The notes: generated by a model not told the origin, from the letters alone. Counted from the stretch's first letter, positions 55,641-64,000 are shown. The stretch: 64,000 nt of DNA from Mycobacteriales bacterium (GCA_013362805.1 JABFVL010000004.1:241791-305790), one strand, 5' to 3'. Made by a program: numbers and translations.

Positions 55641-58127
55641 TCAGCAAGGCGTTGTCGAGGAGTTGCTGGTTTCGGTCGAGCCGGAGAGAACTTCCACCTT
55701 CGCCGACGGGTCCAGGTTCGTGTTGGGCACTAGCGCGGTGACGGTGATGGTTTCCGTCTCTGACATCGCCCGATATTCACCAGGCGATATGCCATCCCAT
55801 CCCTGGGTGGGAGTGATGTAGCCGGCCGAACCACAGTCATCGCCGCCCAGGTTGCCTTGACTATTGGATGCCTGCACTGACCCGGTCACGATGAATTCGA
55901 CCTGCACACTGCCATCGACCCGAGTGTCAACATCAGTCACCTCACCCGCGGTGAAGTGCACTTCCATGTAAATGCCCTCAGTATTGTTGGCGCTCAACAT
56001 GTCCCGGAAGAACTCGACGGACACATTCGTGTTCGGACCATTGGCGAAAAGCTCGTCGCCTTGCGGTGAGCCGTTGGTGCCTTCCTCCATGTAGCTGGCA
56101 AATTTGCCGGGCAACTCTTCAGGCTCTATAAGCAGCGACGCGGGTTCGCGCTCCTCGGATGGAGGCGCATAGCCCTCGTCGTCGGCATCCACTTCGGGCA
56201 CTTCGCGCTCTGTGTTGGAGTAGAGGAAGCCCGTCATTTTCCAGGGCTCATCTTCGGAATCTCGCTCAAACTCGGCGAGAACTCCGAAATCGTTTGGATC
56301 TTCGTTGGTGTGATTGGGTTCAACCAGGTCCGCGTAGGCGGTGAAGTTCGCCGGGTATTTCGTCTGCCTAGGCACATCCACCTGCAAGATGTCGATGGCC
56401 CATGCTTGTTTGCGGCCCGCGTTCTCCACAGATTCTTTAGCGGCCGAGCGCACCACATTGGGGGTGCTCTTTTCGTCTTCCTTGGCTTTTCGCACCTGAC
56501 CCCAGATATCGGCCACGATGATCCGGGCCTGCTCAGGTGTTACCACCACATCGGCGCGTGCCGTGGAGGGATTGGGTTCAACCACCACGGCCGCCGCCGC
56601 TACCGCGGCTACGGCCGCGACCGCGATTCCGGCTTTGGCAACATTCAAAAGTGTCAGCCCTAGCGGCGCACTCGCGGTGGGCGAAGCGGAAGCAGCGGCC
56701 ATCACCGCGGCTGAGCTAGCGGTTCCTGTGGCCATGCTCAACCCGGCGTTCGTTGCGAGCGCCCCTCGGACTATCCAGTCTGGACCAAAGATTTCGTGGG
56801 CGACCACGTCAAGATCGATCCCGAACTCGGCGGCGTTGGCGTAGCGCTGGGCTGGATCTTTCGCTAGCGCTTTTTCGAGGATGCGGGTTAAAGCGGGCGG
56901 CAAACCGGAGCCGGCGAGGATCGTCTCGGCTGCTAAGGAAAAGTGGTTTTGCGCGGTGACTTGTGGTGTGGGCGCGGCATAGGGATTGGACCCTAGGCAC
57001 AGTTCAGCTAGCACAACGCCACAGCTGTAAACGTCGCTGCGAGCACTGGCTGGCTCGTTGCGAAGTTGCTCTGGGCTCATATATGAGGGGTTAGCGCTCA
57101 CTGGGATGAAGGCCGGAACCGCGGGCCCCGCACCGGCACCTTCGAGAACGCGAGGCGTGCCAGATGCGTCGAACACCACCATGTACGGATTGAGCTCGCG
57201 ATGCACCCAGCCTTTGTTGTGCAATGGCGCCACGGCGGCAAGTAGGCCGCGCTGCACGACCAGCGCTTGCTCGGGCCGCAACAGCCCGTGACGGTCGAGA
57301 TATGTGCGGACATTCACCCAAGCCGCATCATTTTTGCGTTTCCGCTCCCGTTGTGGCAGCAGGGCAATGCCGAGCACCACGGCGCCCACAAGCGGGGGCA
57401 ACGCCCAGCCCCACTTCTCTTCGGGGGCGACGACACCCGTTTCGTAGAGCAAAACCGCATGGCCAACCCCAGCGGCTAGGCCCAAAGCGACGGCGATGCT
57501 GGCGTTGGCGATCCGGTTGTCTTTGCTGCGGCGAGCGAACAAGACGGCGGTGGCCCCAGCGATCAGCGCTGCCAAGGCGCCAATGAGCGCGATGGGGGTG
57601 AAGAGCCCATTGCTGTCGGCCACCAGGTGAATGCTGACGGCGCAGCTCGTTTCGCTGCTATCGATCGTTAACCGAGAGCTGTGTGGGGAGCCAAGGGACC
57701 AAGGGCCAACCACAACTCGCGAGGCTCGCTCTCGGGCGTCCTGCGGAGTTTTGTTAAAGGAATGTGGGCTAGAAAGCCCACCGAAGGCGGTCACCTCGGC
57801 CTTCACCTCACCGGGGGCCTCCACGGAGTCAATGACAAATATCCAACTGGTGTCCGCTGGAATTTCAAGCGCGGACTGGGCGTTCGGGCCGGTGAGGTGA
57901 ATAGCGTTTTGCAGGTTTTCACCCGGTGCGGAATCGTCCAGCTTTTCGGCCGCTTGATCGGCATCGCTGGCGGAGTCAAAGTGATAGGCGGTGATGGTGC
58001 AGTTCGAAGGTTCTTGTGCGCCGACACCTTCGGCGGCGCCCACACTTTCGGCGACTGAAAGCTGAATCACTGCGGCCGCTAAACAAGCCAGCCCAGCAAA
58101 GGCTAGTCGCGTTAAGACAGACATCAT
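55641..58127 (-). CDS. Membrane pseudokinase with extracellular domains
   Basis: An 828-residue protein. A signal sequence is followed by an extracellular region (about 35-175), three membrane helices (about 176-257), a kinase-like C-lobe (265-447), a further helix near 499-516 and a 310-residue extracellular tail. The kinase part lacks an N-lobe and ATP-binding lysine. The catalytic loop is VHRELNP instead of HRDLKPxN, DFG is replaced by EGAG, but SPEQL and [13 protein letters not shown] are kept. It is probably catalytically dead and may scaffold or sense. AAGGAG favours ATG 58127. It is convergent with hemB. Confidence 0.78.
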   Translation of the reverse strand: MMSVLTRLAFAGLACLAAAVIQLSVAESVGAAEGVGAQEPSNCTITAYHFDSASDADQAAEKLDDSAPGENLQNAIHLTGPNAQSALEIPADTSWIFVIDSVEAPGEVKAEVTAFGGLSSPHSFNKTPQDARERASRVVVGPWSLGSPHSSRLTIDSSETSCAVSIHLVADSNGLFTPIALIGALAALIAGATAVLFARRSKDNRIANASIAVALGLAAGVGHAVLLYETGVVAPEEKWGWALPPLVGAVVLGIALLPQRERKRKNDAAWVNVRTYLDRHGLLRPEQALVVQRGLLAAVAPLHNKGWVHRELNPYMVVFDASGTPRVLEGAGAGPAVPAFIPVSANPSYMSPEQLRNEPASARSDVYSCGVVLAELCLGSNPYAAPTPQVTAQNHFSLAAETILAGSGLPPALTRILEKALAKDPAQRYANAAEFGIDLDVVAHEIFGPDWIVRGALATNAGLSMATGTASSAAVMAAASASPTASAPLGLTLLNVAKAGIAVAAVAAVAAAAVVVEPNPSTARADVVVTPEQARIIVADIWGQVRKAKEDEKSTPNVVRSAAKESVENAGRKQAWAIDILQVDVPRQTKYPANFTAYADLVEPNHTNEDPNDFGVLAEFERDSEDEPWKMTGFLYSNTEREVPEVDADDEGYAPPSEEREPASLLIEPEELPGKFASYMEEGTNGSPQGDELFANGPNTNVSVEFFRDMLSANNTEGIYMEVHFTAGEVTDVDTRVDGSVQVEFIVTGSVQASNSQGNLGGDDCGSAGYITPTQGWDGISPGEYRAMSETETITVTALVPNTNLDPSAKVEVLSGSTETSNSSTTPC

Positions 58128-58239
58128 TCCCCGTATCTCCTTGACGATCCCGCATAACCCTGGCACGGATCGTGGGCGCGGGAGGCGAATTTCCACAGGC
58201 CCATATCAATCGGGGAACGGCGAGTGTAAAGATGACGTC

Positions 58240-59526
58240 ATGGTTTCCGTCACCCAGTCGCAACAGTGGTTTGCCCGCGCTAGTGCCGTTACCCCTGGTG
58301 GCGTCAATTCGCCCGTTCGCGCCTTCGGCGCGGTCGGCGGAACTCCCCGGGTGATGGCGCGAGGCAAGGGTCCGTATCTGTATGACGTCGACGGGAACGA
58401 ATATGTCGACCTGGTCTGCTCCTGGGGCCCTTTGCTGTTGGGGCACACGCATCCGGCGGTCATCGAGGCCGTAAACAAGGCGGCGAGCGATGGCACGTCA
58501 TTTGGCGCGGCCAGCCCGCTCGAGACCGAACTGGCCGAAGAAATAGTGGCGCGGGTGGAACCCGTCGACCTCGTGCGCTTGGTGAGCTCGGGCACCGAAG
58601 CGACCATGAGCGCTTTGCGACTAGCGCGAGCGCACACTGAGCGCAGCAAGATCGTCAAGTTCGCAGGCTGCTATCACGGCCATTCCGATGGGCTCTTGGC
58701 CGCCGCTGGCTCTGGAGTAATCACTCTTGGTTTGCCCAGCTCACCAGGGGTTCCAACGGCGACCACAGCCGAAACCGTTGTGCTGCCATATGGGGACATC
58801 TCGGCGGTGCGCGCCGTATGCCAATCGGGCGATATCGCCGCGATCATCGTCGAGCCGGTGCCCGCGAACATGGGAGTAATCAACCCTGGAAACTTCAACC
58901 GCGAGCTGCGTGAGGTGTGTGACGCCCACGGAACATTGCTCATCATGGATGAGGTATTGACCGGTTTCCGGCTTTCAGCGGCTGGCTGGTTCGGCGTTGA
59001 GGGTGTCGCCGGTGATCTTTACACCTTCGGCAAAGTGATGGGTGGTGGACTTCCAGCGGCCGCATTTGGCGGACGCGCTGACATTATGACGAAGCTCGCC
59101 CCGGTGGGACCCGTGTACCAAGCGGGCACCTTGTCGGGCAATCCATTGGCCGCGGCCGCCGGTCTGGCCACCCTGCGTAATGCCACCGCTGAGGTCTATG
59201 AGCGCATTGACGCGATCTCGGCCACCATCGCCAAGCTAGCCGAGACGGCACTGCGAGAAGCCGGTGTTCCACACCAACTGAGCCAAGCGGGGAATCTGTT
59301 CTCAATTTTCTTCGCCGACGGCCCGGTTCGTGACTTCGACGACGCCCAGCGACAAAACACCGCAGCGTACGCGGCATTTTTCCACAGCATGTTGCAACAA
59401 GGTGTCTATTTGCCGCCGAGCGCGTATGAGGCATGGTTTGTTTCATCGGCGCATGACGATCAGGCCATCGACCGGATCGCGACCGCGCTGCCCAAGGCGG
59501 CACAGGCCGCGGCGATGACGCGATAA
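58240..59526 (+). CDS. hemL: Glutamate-1-semialdehyde 2,1-aminomutase
   Basis: A 428-residue PLP enzyme that completes 5-aminolevulinate synthesis after HemA. It opens with [19 protein letters not shown], has [15 protein letters not shown] and CYHGHSDG, and the PLP lysine lies in [20 protein letters not shown] 58240 gives the standard N-terminus; the frame is open from 58141. It is divergent from the pseudokinase gene. Confidence 0.97.
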   Translation: MVSVTQSQQWFARASAVTPGGVNSPVRAFGAVGGTPRVMARGKGPYLYDVDGNEYVDLVCSWGPLLLGHTHPAVIEAVNKAASDGTSFGAASPLETELAEEIVARVEPVDLVRLVSSGTEATMSALRLARAHTERSKIVKFAGCYHGHSDGLLAAAGSGVITLGLPSSPGVPTATTAETVVLPYGDISAVRAVCQSGDIAAIIVEPVPANMGVINPGNFNRELREVCDAHGTLLIMDEVLTGFRLSAAGWFGVEGVAGDLYTFGKVMGGGLPAAAFGGRADIMTKLAPVGPVYQAGTLSGNPLAAAAGLATLRNATAEVYERIDAISATIAKLAETALREAGVPHQLSQAGNLFSIFFADGPVRDFDDAQRQNTAAYAAFFHSMLQQGVYLPPSAYEAWFVSSAHDDQAIDRIATALPKAAQAAAMTR

Positions 59527-59582
59527 TGGTGACGCACCGCCACTATTTGAGCCAGCCCCGCTAGGCAAGGTAAACAGACACC

Positions 59583-60242
59583 GTGAGTCTTTCTTCAGCT
59601 TCCAGCACCGTGGTCCATGTGATTCGGCACGGTGAAGTCGACAATCCCACCGGCATCATTTACGGGCGCATGTCGGGCTTTCACCTGTCCGAAACTGGGC
59701 AGCAAATGGCTAAGCTCGCAGCCGAGTCGCTCGCCGACCGCGATATTACGCATGTCTTTTCTAGTCCGTTGGAAAGAGCGCTAGAGACCGCTGAGCCGTT
59801 CTCGCAGCAGTTTGGGCTGCCGGTTGAAATCGATGAACGACTCATCGAGCCCGAGAATAATTTTGAGGGCGAACGATTTTCGGTCGGTGATGGGGCGTTG
59901 CGACGTCCGAAGTCTTGGTGGGCTTTGCGAAATCCGGTGACACCTTCTTGGGGTGAGCCATACGCCTTGGTGCGGGCACGCATGTTCGCGTCTTTGTATC
60001 GGGCCCGCGATGAAGCTGTCGGGCACGAGGCCGTGTGCATCAGCCACCAACTGGCGATTGAGGTGCTGCGGCGTGCGGCGACGGGTCGGCGGCTGTGGCA
60101 CAACCCACGCAACCGCATGTGCACGCTGGCAAGCGTGACGTCCTTCGTTTTCTCGGGGGATACAGTCGTTGACGTGCAATACGCCGAGCCCGCGATTGAG
60201 CTAGTGCCACCGCACTTGAGGTCGAAAATGGTCAAACCGTGA
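59583..60242 (+). CDS. Histidine phosphatase family protein
   Basis: A 219-residue protein with the RHG signature HVIRHGEVDNPTGIIYGR, SSPLERALETAEP and the second histidine in AVCISHQLAIEVL. It resembles Rv0525, between hemL and a thioredoxin-like gene in mycobacteria. The substrate is unknown. The start is GTG; it overlaps the next gene by 4 bases. Confidence 0.9.
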   Translation: MSLSSASSTVVHVIRHGEVDNPTGIIYGRMSGFHLSETGQQMAKLAAESLADRDITHVFSSPLERALETAEPFSQQFGLPVEIDERLIEPENNFEGERFSVGDGALRRPKSWWALRNPVTPSWGEPYALVRARMFASLYRARDEAVGHEAVCISHQLAIEVLRRAATGRRLWHNPRNRMCTLASVTSFVFSGDTVVDVQYAEPAIELVPPHLRSKMVKP

Positions 60243-60805
60243 AAAAATTCGCGCTTTCTTTGCTTGCTGTTGTGCTCCTGGCTGGGTGTAGTGCCGGGGC
60301 GGGCGCGGTTGATCAGCAGGCGGGGGGCGATAAACGGTTTGTGTCGGGTGATGGATCGGTTTCGACGTATCCTCGCGGCGAACGCAAGAAAGCCCCAAAC
60401 ATCTCCGGTGAAGTAGTCGGTGAAGGCAGCTTCACATTGGACGAATTCGCCGGAAAGGTCGTTGTTATCAATTTTTGGGGTCAGTGGTGTGCGCCGTGCC
60501 GGGCCGAGGCCGACGACCTGATCGAGGTTTACGAGGCCACAAAAGCGCAGGGTGTCGAGTTTTTGGGCATCAACGTAAGGGACTCTGAAGACCGCGCGGC
60601 GGCGTTTGAAAACACTTTTGACGTCCCATACGAAAGCGTTTTCGATCCATCTGGTCGGGTGGCTCTTGGTTTTCGGGACACTCCACCCAATGCGATTCCA
60701 GCGACCATTGTGTTGGATCGAGAACATCGCGTCGCCACTGTTTTCCGAAAGCCTTTGCTCGCCGAAGACTTGGAACCTGTCGTTGCCGCGCTAGCGGCTG
60801 AGTAG
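60239..60805 (+). CDS. TlpA/ResA-like thioredoxin lipoprotein
   Basis: A 188-residue lipoprotein: signal MKKFALSLLAVVLLAGC with the lipobox cysteine, then a thioredoxin domain with FWGQWCAPCRAEADDL (WCxPC) and IPATIVLD at the cis-proline. It would reduce apocytochrome c or other disulfides outside the membrane. It corresponds to Rv0526, but the ccdA-resB-ccsA cytochrome c genes that normally follow are absent here. Confidence 0.92.
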   Translation: MKKFALSLLAVVLLAGCSAGAGAVDQQAGGDKRFVSGDGSVSTYPRGERKKAPNISGEVVGEGSFTLDEFAGKVVVINFWGQWCAPCRAEADDLIEVYEATKAQGVEFLGINVRDSEDRAAAFENTFDVPYESVFDPSGRVALGFRDTPPNAIPATIVLDREHRVATVFRKPLLAEDLEPVVAALAAE

Positions 60806-60869
60806 TCAACTGCGACGAATACCACAACCACAAAATTCACCCAGAGCGAACTAAACCCGACACTGTCGG

Positions 60870-60907
60870 TTGCGGACATATTTAGGGTTACCTAACCTAA
60901 CGTGGTG
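60870..60907 (+). promoter_or_regulatory. Iron-box promoter for an apparently leaderless mRNA
   Basis: TTGCGG (60870-60875) and TAACCT (60893-60898) are 17 bases apart and could be -35 and -10 elements. The expected start of transcription falls on the GTGGTG at 60902-60907, leaving no leader or ribosome binding site. The DtxR/IdeR box covers the -10. Confidence 0.55.
60882..60900 (+). promoter_or_regulatory. DtxR/IdeR iron box
   Basis: TTAGGGTTACCTAACCTAA agrees with the TTAGGTTAGCCTAACCTAA consensus at 16 of 19 positions, differing only in the first spacer. It ends 1 base before the start codon region of the downstream membrane protein, so iron-dependent repression is likely. Confidence 0.75.
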
Positions 60908-62692
60908 ACTACTGCGACTCCCCGCGCGGAATACAATCGTCCCACCCCCCACCCGGTAGAACCCGAAGCCGAGGAAGCGGAAGGCGGCGCCCGCGCATTC
61001 ATGTTCGGAATGGGCGAAGCGGGTGCAGCGTTATCGGCGCTCATCGCCGACTATCACGAACGACTAGCGGGAAGTCGTGCACAGTCACGAGGCATGGCGC
61101 GAATGGCAACTCTCCTCGCCGCCACCACACACGCGGTGATGAACAATGTTGGCCACGTGCTCGGCGAATATTCGTCCAACGAAGGTGCCGAGCGGAAAAA
61201 AGCCGTCGTGACCTCCGCTAGCGGCCTAGCTGTCGGCAGCGTCCCCGCCTTTTTGACCTACTTGAAAACTGGCGACCCGCACCTCACCGCTATGGCCGGA
61301 GCTGGCACCTCCGCACTCGGTGGGGCGATCGGCTCTGGATTGGAGGCTCGCGAACAAGACACCGAAAAACGCTCCTGGCGAGAGCTGCTAGGGCGCCGAG
61401 AATTCGGGAAGAAGTTGCTTTCCACCGTCGGCATCCAGGTAGGAACCGGCGTGGGCGCGATGGGACTCGCCCAATATGGCGGCGCCACGACCCTGAGCCT
61501 GATGGACGGCCACTCGCTCGCCAGTGCTGCCAGCCATGTCATTGGCATGAAAACGCTGGGGGTGGGCGCGGGCATTATCGCGGCCACCGTGTTGGCACGT
61601 CGCCTACTCGGCAATGACGAAAGACGTGAGCGTTGGACGCGCAAAGAGCGACGCCGCGAATTCAAACTGGGAATGCAAGAAGGCTCTCAGATGGCGGGGG
61701 TCAACGCCGTCTTCGCGCATGGTTTGGGGATCTCACCGAAAATCGCACTGGCGGTGGCTGGTTGGCAAAGCCTCGTCAACGGTGTGATTCACGCGGGTGG
61801 CGCCGGCGCCTCGAACTCGTTCGGAAAGCGTTTCAAAGCCGGAATGACGGCCTTTGCCGCGGTAGCGGCCGGCAGCGTTCTCCCTCTCGCGACGCTGGCC
61901 GCGACAGCTAATCCTTTGTTTAGCAGCGCGGCAGCCCTTGCCTCAGTGGCTGGGTTTGGTGCGCACGACTCCATCTCTGAGCAGCGCAAAGAAGGCACAA
62001 GCTTGAGTTGGAGGTTGGCTCTGGCAGAGGCCGCGACCCAGGCCAAGGCGAGTGGTGCCGGAATTTGGCTTGCCCACGTGGGCGCGGTGGCGATTAAGGG
62101 TGCACTGGCGACAGGTGCCGCTGGGGCGGTTTCCGCCGTTGCGGCATCCCCGGTGGCAATAGCCGGCGCGGCTGGCGGCGGGATATATGCCACAGTCCAC
62201 ATAATTCGTAAGCGCCTGCGCGGACCGGCGCACACGGGTGAGCCCGCGGCGCCGCAACTGGCCTCGCGGGGCAGTCTGGCTTATGCCCGACGTCGCGCAT
62301 TGTCGAACTTCTTTAGCGAGCGGGCGGTGAATGCTGGCCACCGACGCAACGCCACCCTTCGCGAGCTGGGATTGCCCGAAAATGTGGACACTCACCCCCT
62401 CACAGACGAGCGCATTCACCCACGAGAGCGGGCTTCGCTCGATGTTCGTGTCCAGGGTTATGCGCCTTCGGCCTATGCGGGCAGCGCCCGCAGCTATGCC
62501 GCGCTGAGGCGTCGAGAAGCCAGGCTTGGGAGCCGTCAAGCTTGGTATCGGCGAGCGGCTCGCAATCAGGCCCGCCGGGTCGAAGGAACGCCACAAGCGC
62601 AAGCAGACGAGCGACGCAGAGAGCTGTACGAGTCGATTCGACAACGCTCAACCCCACAACCCGCGGTGAGTGGATCCGCGCCGAGGCGATGA
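60902..62692 (+). CDS. Membrane protein with duplicated VIT1/CCC1-like halves and Arg-rich tail
   Basis: A 596-residue protein of no family I can name. Residues 30-200 and 250-400 appear to be two versions of one fold: VGHVLGEYSSN (83-93) then SASGLAVGSVP (105-115), and NGVIHAGGAGASN (293-305) then AFAAVAAGSVLP (317-328). These echo the GEYVSV and A-x-G-x-x-LP features of VIT1/CCC1 iron transporters, but the acidic metal ligands are not clearly kept. Residues 457-570 are an Arg-rich soluble domain shared with the next gene. GTG 60902 or 60905 starts it without a ribosome binding site. An iron box lies immediately upstream. Confidence 0.65.
   Translation: MVTTATPRAEYNRPTPHPVEPEAEEAEGGARAFMFGMGEAGAALSALIADYHERLAGSRAQSRGMARMATLLAATTHAVMNNVGHVLGEYSSNEGAERKKAVVTSASGLAVGSVPAFLTYLKTGDPHLTAMAGAGTSALGGAIGSGLEAREQDTEKRSWRELLGRREFGKKLLSTVGIQVGTGVGAMGLAQYGGATTLSLMDGHSLASAASHVIGMKTLGVGAGIIAATVLARRLLGNDERRERWTRKERRREFKLGMQEGSQMAGVNAVFAHGLGISPKIALAVAGWQSLVNGVIHAGGAGASNSFGKRFKAGMTAFAAVAAGSVLPLATLAATANPLFSSAAALASVAGFGAHDSISEQRKEGTSLSWRLALAEAATQAKASGAGIWLAHVGAVAIKGALATGAAGAVSAVAASPVAIAGAAGGGIYATVHIIRKRLRGPAHTGEPAAPQLASRGSLAYARRRALSNFFSERAVNAGHRRNATLRELGLPENVDTHPLTDERIHPRERASLDVRVQGYAPSAYAGSARSYAALRRREARLGSRQAWYRRAARNQARRVEGTPQAQADERRRELYESIRQRSTPQPAVSGSAPRR
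62270..62611 (+). repeat. Direct repeat copy 1: shared C-terminal domain
   Basis: This stretch of the iron-box gene encodes the domain repeated at 63656-64000. The central 44 or so bases, beginning GGCCACCGACGC, are identical in both copies. Third-position differences outside that core argue for duplication followed by drift or conversion. Confidence 0.9.
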
Positions 62693-62694
62693 GC

Positions 62695-62732
62695 TGCAAT
62701 TATTGCAATTCGTGAATTAGAAAATCATTTTC
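62695..62732. promoter_or_regulatory. Two Fur-family 6-1-6 palindromes, one Zur-like
   Basis: TGCAATTATTGCA (62695-62707) and GAAAATCATTTTC (62720-62732) are perfect 13-bp 6-1-6 palindromes, 25 bases centre to centre. Read on the minus strand, the second lies in TTGAAAATGATTTTCTAA, a close match to actinobacterial Zur boxes (TGAAAATGATTTTCA). A candidate -10, TAAAGT, lies at 62735-62740. Confidence 0.65.
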
Positions 62733-62743
62733 AATAAAGTTAT

Positions 62744-62769
62744 CCTGGGGATGTTCTCGCACCCCCAGG
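62744..62769 (+). promoter_or_regulatory. Hairpin overlapping the ribosome binding site of the His-rich gene
   Basis: CCTGGGG (62744-62750) pairs with CCCCAGG (62763-62769). The right arm includes the first three bases of the AGGAG ribosome binding site at 62767-62771, so folding could limit translation. Confidence 0.4.
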
Positions 62770-62776
62770 AGAAGCC

Positions 62777-64000
62777 GTGCCCACAGCAAACGTTCACCAC
62801 GACCACCACTCGGTTCCGCCAAACCGGACAGACACCCACCGAGCTCCGCACGACAACCGCCCCAAACGCGGCGCGCGATTCCGACACAGAGCCGCGCATC
62901 TGCGGGAAATACACCCACTCAACTGGTTACGAGCAACCGTCGCCGGGGCGGAAGAAGCCCTGGTCAGTGCCGGCATGGCTTTCGCGGGCCTCGCTGGCTT
63001 AGCCGCCGCGAGCGAAGGAGCGCCCAGCGGGGCAGCGGCCGTGGCGGTCTCCCTAGTAGCCGGCGGAGTCGGACACATCGTCAGCGAAACAAACGCACGA
63101 GCCGTCGAACACGAAGCCGAACAAGCCGACGCCAAAAAAACGCTTCACAAACACGAACACCACGACGCGGAGCACACCGACCATCACGGCCAAGAGCACG
63201 ACCACAGTCACAAACACACGGGCCACCACCACGGGCATAGCCACGGCTATGTCAGCAAATCACCCACCATCACCGCACTTTCCTCAGCCAGCTCCTACGC
63301 CCTTGGCACGGCACTGCCCGCCGCCGCATATTGGGCCAGCGACGGTTCAATCACGAGCACAATGGCGGCCACGACGGTAGGACTATTCACTCTCGGTGCG
63401 TTCGTCAGCCGATTCACCGACCGAGGAGCACTACGCACCGGAGCTCGACAAGTCCTGTCGGGTGTTGTCTCGATGGGCGCATTCTTCGCGGCCCCATTCG
63501 CGCTCGAAGCTATCCAAAACCCCACGGCATTGGCCCCAAACGCGTCGACCGTCGCGAGCATCGCCGCACTCACGATCGGACTTGAAGCACTGCGGCGGCA
63601 TCGCAAAACACGCAAGGCGGGCTCAACTGGACCCCGAAACAAAGTGGCGCCTCAAGGCAGCTGGGCTTACGCGAGACGTGAGACATTGTCGAGCTTCTTC
63701 AGCACCCGCGCGGTCAACGCTGGCCACCGACGCAACGCCACCCTTCGCGAGCTGGGATTGCCCGAGCATGTGGACAGTCACCCCCTCACAGAGGAGCGCA
63801 TTCACCCACGAGAACGAGCATCGCTCAATCTGCGCGTCCAAGGTTATGCGCCTTCCGCCTATGAGGGCAGCGCCCGGAGGTTGCGGAAATTACGCCAGCG
63901 GGAAGCCCGACTTGGGAGTCGTCAAGCCTGGTATCGACGAGCGGCTCGCAATCAGGCCCGACGCATGCAAGGGACGCAACTGGCACAGGCAGACGAGCGG
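62777..64000 (+). CDS. His-rich VIT1/CCC1-like membrane protein with Arg-rich tail, partial
   Basis: The frame from GTG 62777 stays open to the right edge (408 codons). After a His/Arg-rich start comes LNWLRATVAGAEEALVSAG (48-66), then VGHIVSE (98-104), a loop at 124-157 with 16 histidines (HDHSHKHTGHHHGHSHG), and SSASSYALGTALPAAAYW (169-186). The order and helices resemble VIT1/CCC1 metal transporters with a His-rich loop between helices, but the canonical ANDG Asp is replaced. Residues 294 onward repeat the Arg-rich domain of the upstream protein. AGGAG lies 5 bases before the GTG. Zinc or iron handling is inferred from the operators and the loop. Confidence 0.72.
   Translation, partial: MPTANVHHDHHSVPPNRTDTHRAPHDNRPKRGARFRHRAAHLREIHPLNWLRATVAGAEEALVSAGMAFAGLAGLAAASEGAPSGAAAVAVSLVAGGVGHIVSETNARAVEHEAEQADAKKTLHKHEHHDAEHTDHHGQEHDHSHKHTGHHHGHSHGYVSKSPTITALSSASSYALGTALPAAAYWASDGSITSTMAATTVGLFTLGAFVSRFTDRGALRTGARQVLSGVVSMGAFFAAPFALEAIQNPTALAPNASTVASIAALTIGLEALRRHRKTRKAGSTGPRNKVAPQGSWAYARRETLSSFFSTRAVNAGHRRNATLRELGLPEHVDSHPLTEERIHPRERASLNLRVQGYAPSAYEGSARRLRKLRQREARLGSRQAWYRRAARNQARRMQGTQLAQADER
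63656..64000 (+). repeat. Direct repeat copy 2: shared C-terminal domain
   Basis: It encodes the same domain as 62270-62611: NAGHRRNATLRELGLPE, then HPLTEERIHPRERASL, then RVQGYAPSAYEGSAR and ARLGSRQAWYRRAARNQARR. It reaches the window edge, so its end is unknown. Confidence 0.9.

Noticed and set aside
59681..60727. A 348-codon minus-strand open frame
   Set aside because: It is antisense to the histidine phosphatase and TlpA-like genes and lacks protein-like composition.
62695..62708. Nickel regulator (Nur) site
   Set aside because: The TGCAA/TTGCA arms are 3 bases apart, whereas the Nur consensus has 5; a 6-1-6 Fur-family reading fits better.
1..64000. tRNA, rRNA, CRISPR arrays and insertion sequences
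   Set aside because: No T-loop/acceptor pattern, regularly spaced short repeats, transposase motifs or terminal inverted repeats were recognised by eye; a covariance and repeat search would be needed for certainty.

Overview
The window is a dense, moderately high-GC actinobacterial chromosome segment. Mycothiol genes (mshA, mshD), a GlnR/MshD/PstB cluster, SenX3-RegX3, a Rex-hemACD operon, HbhA-like and DUF2516 genes, and gene order that repeatedly matches Mycobacterium tuberculosis Rv0474-Rv0526 and Rv0818-Rv0820 place it in the Actinomycetes. A BldN sigma factor with a long N-terminal extension, a DUF5667 partner, a spore-associated-protein-A-like secreted protein and an RsiG-like protein point to a developing, filamentous or sporulating lineage. 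Glycomycetales or a relative is my guess. No rRNA, tRNA, CRISPR array or transposase was recognised.

Layout. 1-1822: start of the complex I operon behind a geranylgeranyl (menaquinone) reductase. 1986-9540: PrsW protease, AI-2E transporter, lone WXG100 protein, DinG-type helicase, DUF47-PiT phosphate pair and small genes. 9614-13270: pstSCAB behind a PHO box. 13391-20005: Ogt, MshD, GlnR, envelope and secreted proteins, DsrE, nitrobindin. 20064-25225: PabC, YgfZ, RsiG-like protein, asparaginase, XRE-HbhA-DUF2516. 25263-31874: MurB, SDR, MshA, Gpm, SenX3-RegX3. 32015-42716: LCP ligase, proline metabolism, excisionase-type HTH protein, bS22, epimerase, acyltransferase, SerB-like phosphatase, DUF5667. 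42889-49826: BldN, glutaredoxin, Rex, HemA, HemC, HemD. 49880-54538: an island splitting hemD from hemB. 54539-60805: HemB, a membrane pseudokinase, HemL, a histidine phosphatase and a TlpA-like protein. 60870-64000: a metal-responsive accessory locus.

Two regions look new. The first is the hemD/hemB island. It carries a UTRA-type GntR regulator behind a perfect 16-bp palindrome, a double-DUF397 protein and, convergent to it, an 801-residue protein with seven tandem HTH/XRE-like modules of about 80 residues fused to a complete SigF/SigB-type sigma-70 factor. Because DUF397 proteins usually pair with XRE regulators, this may be a self-contained sigma switch. The second is the right end. Two related membrane proteins with VIT1/CCC1-like features share an almost identical Arg-rich C-terminal domain. 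One lies behind a DtxR/IdeR-type iron box on an apparently leaderless promoter. The other has a 16-histidine loop and lies behind two Fur-family 6-1-6 palindromes, one Zur-like.

Other notable points are an RsiG homologue that has lost the c-di-GMP-binding residues in both motif copies, a perfect CRP-type site upstream of bldN, a Rex operator upstream of rex-hemACD, and a kinase-like membrane protein lacking an N-lobe and catalytic residues.
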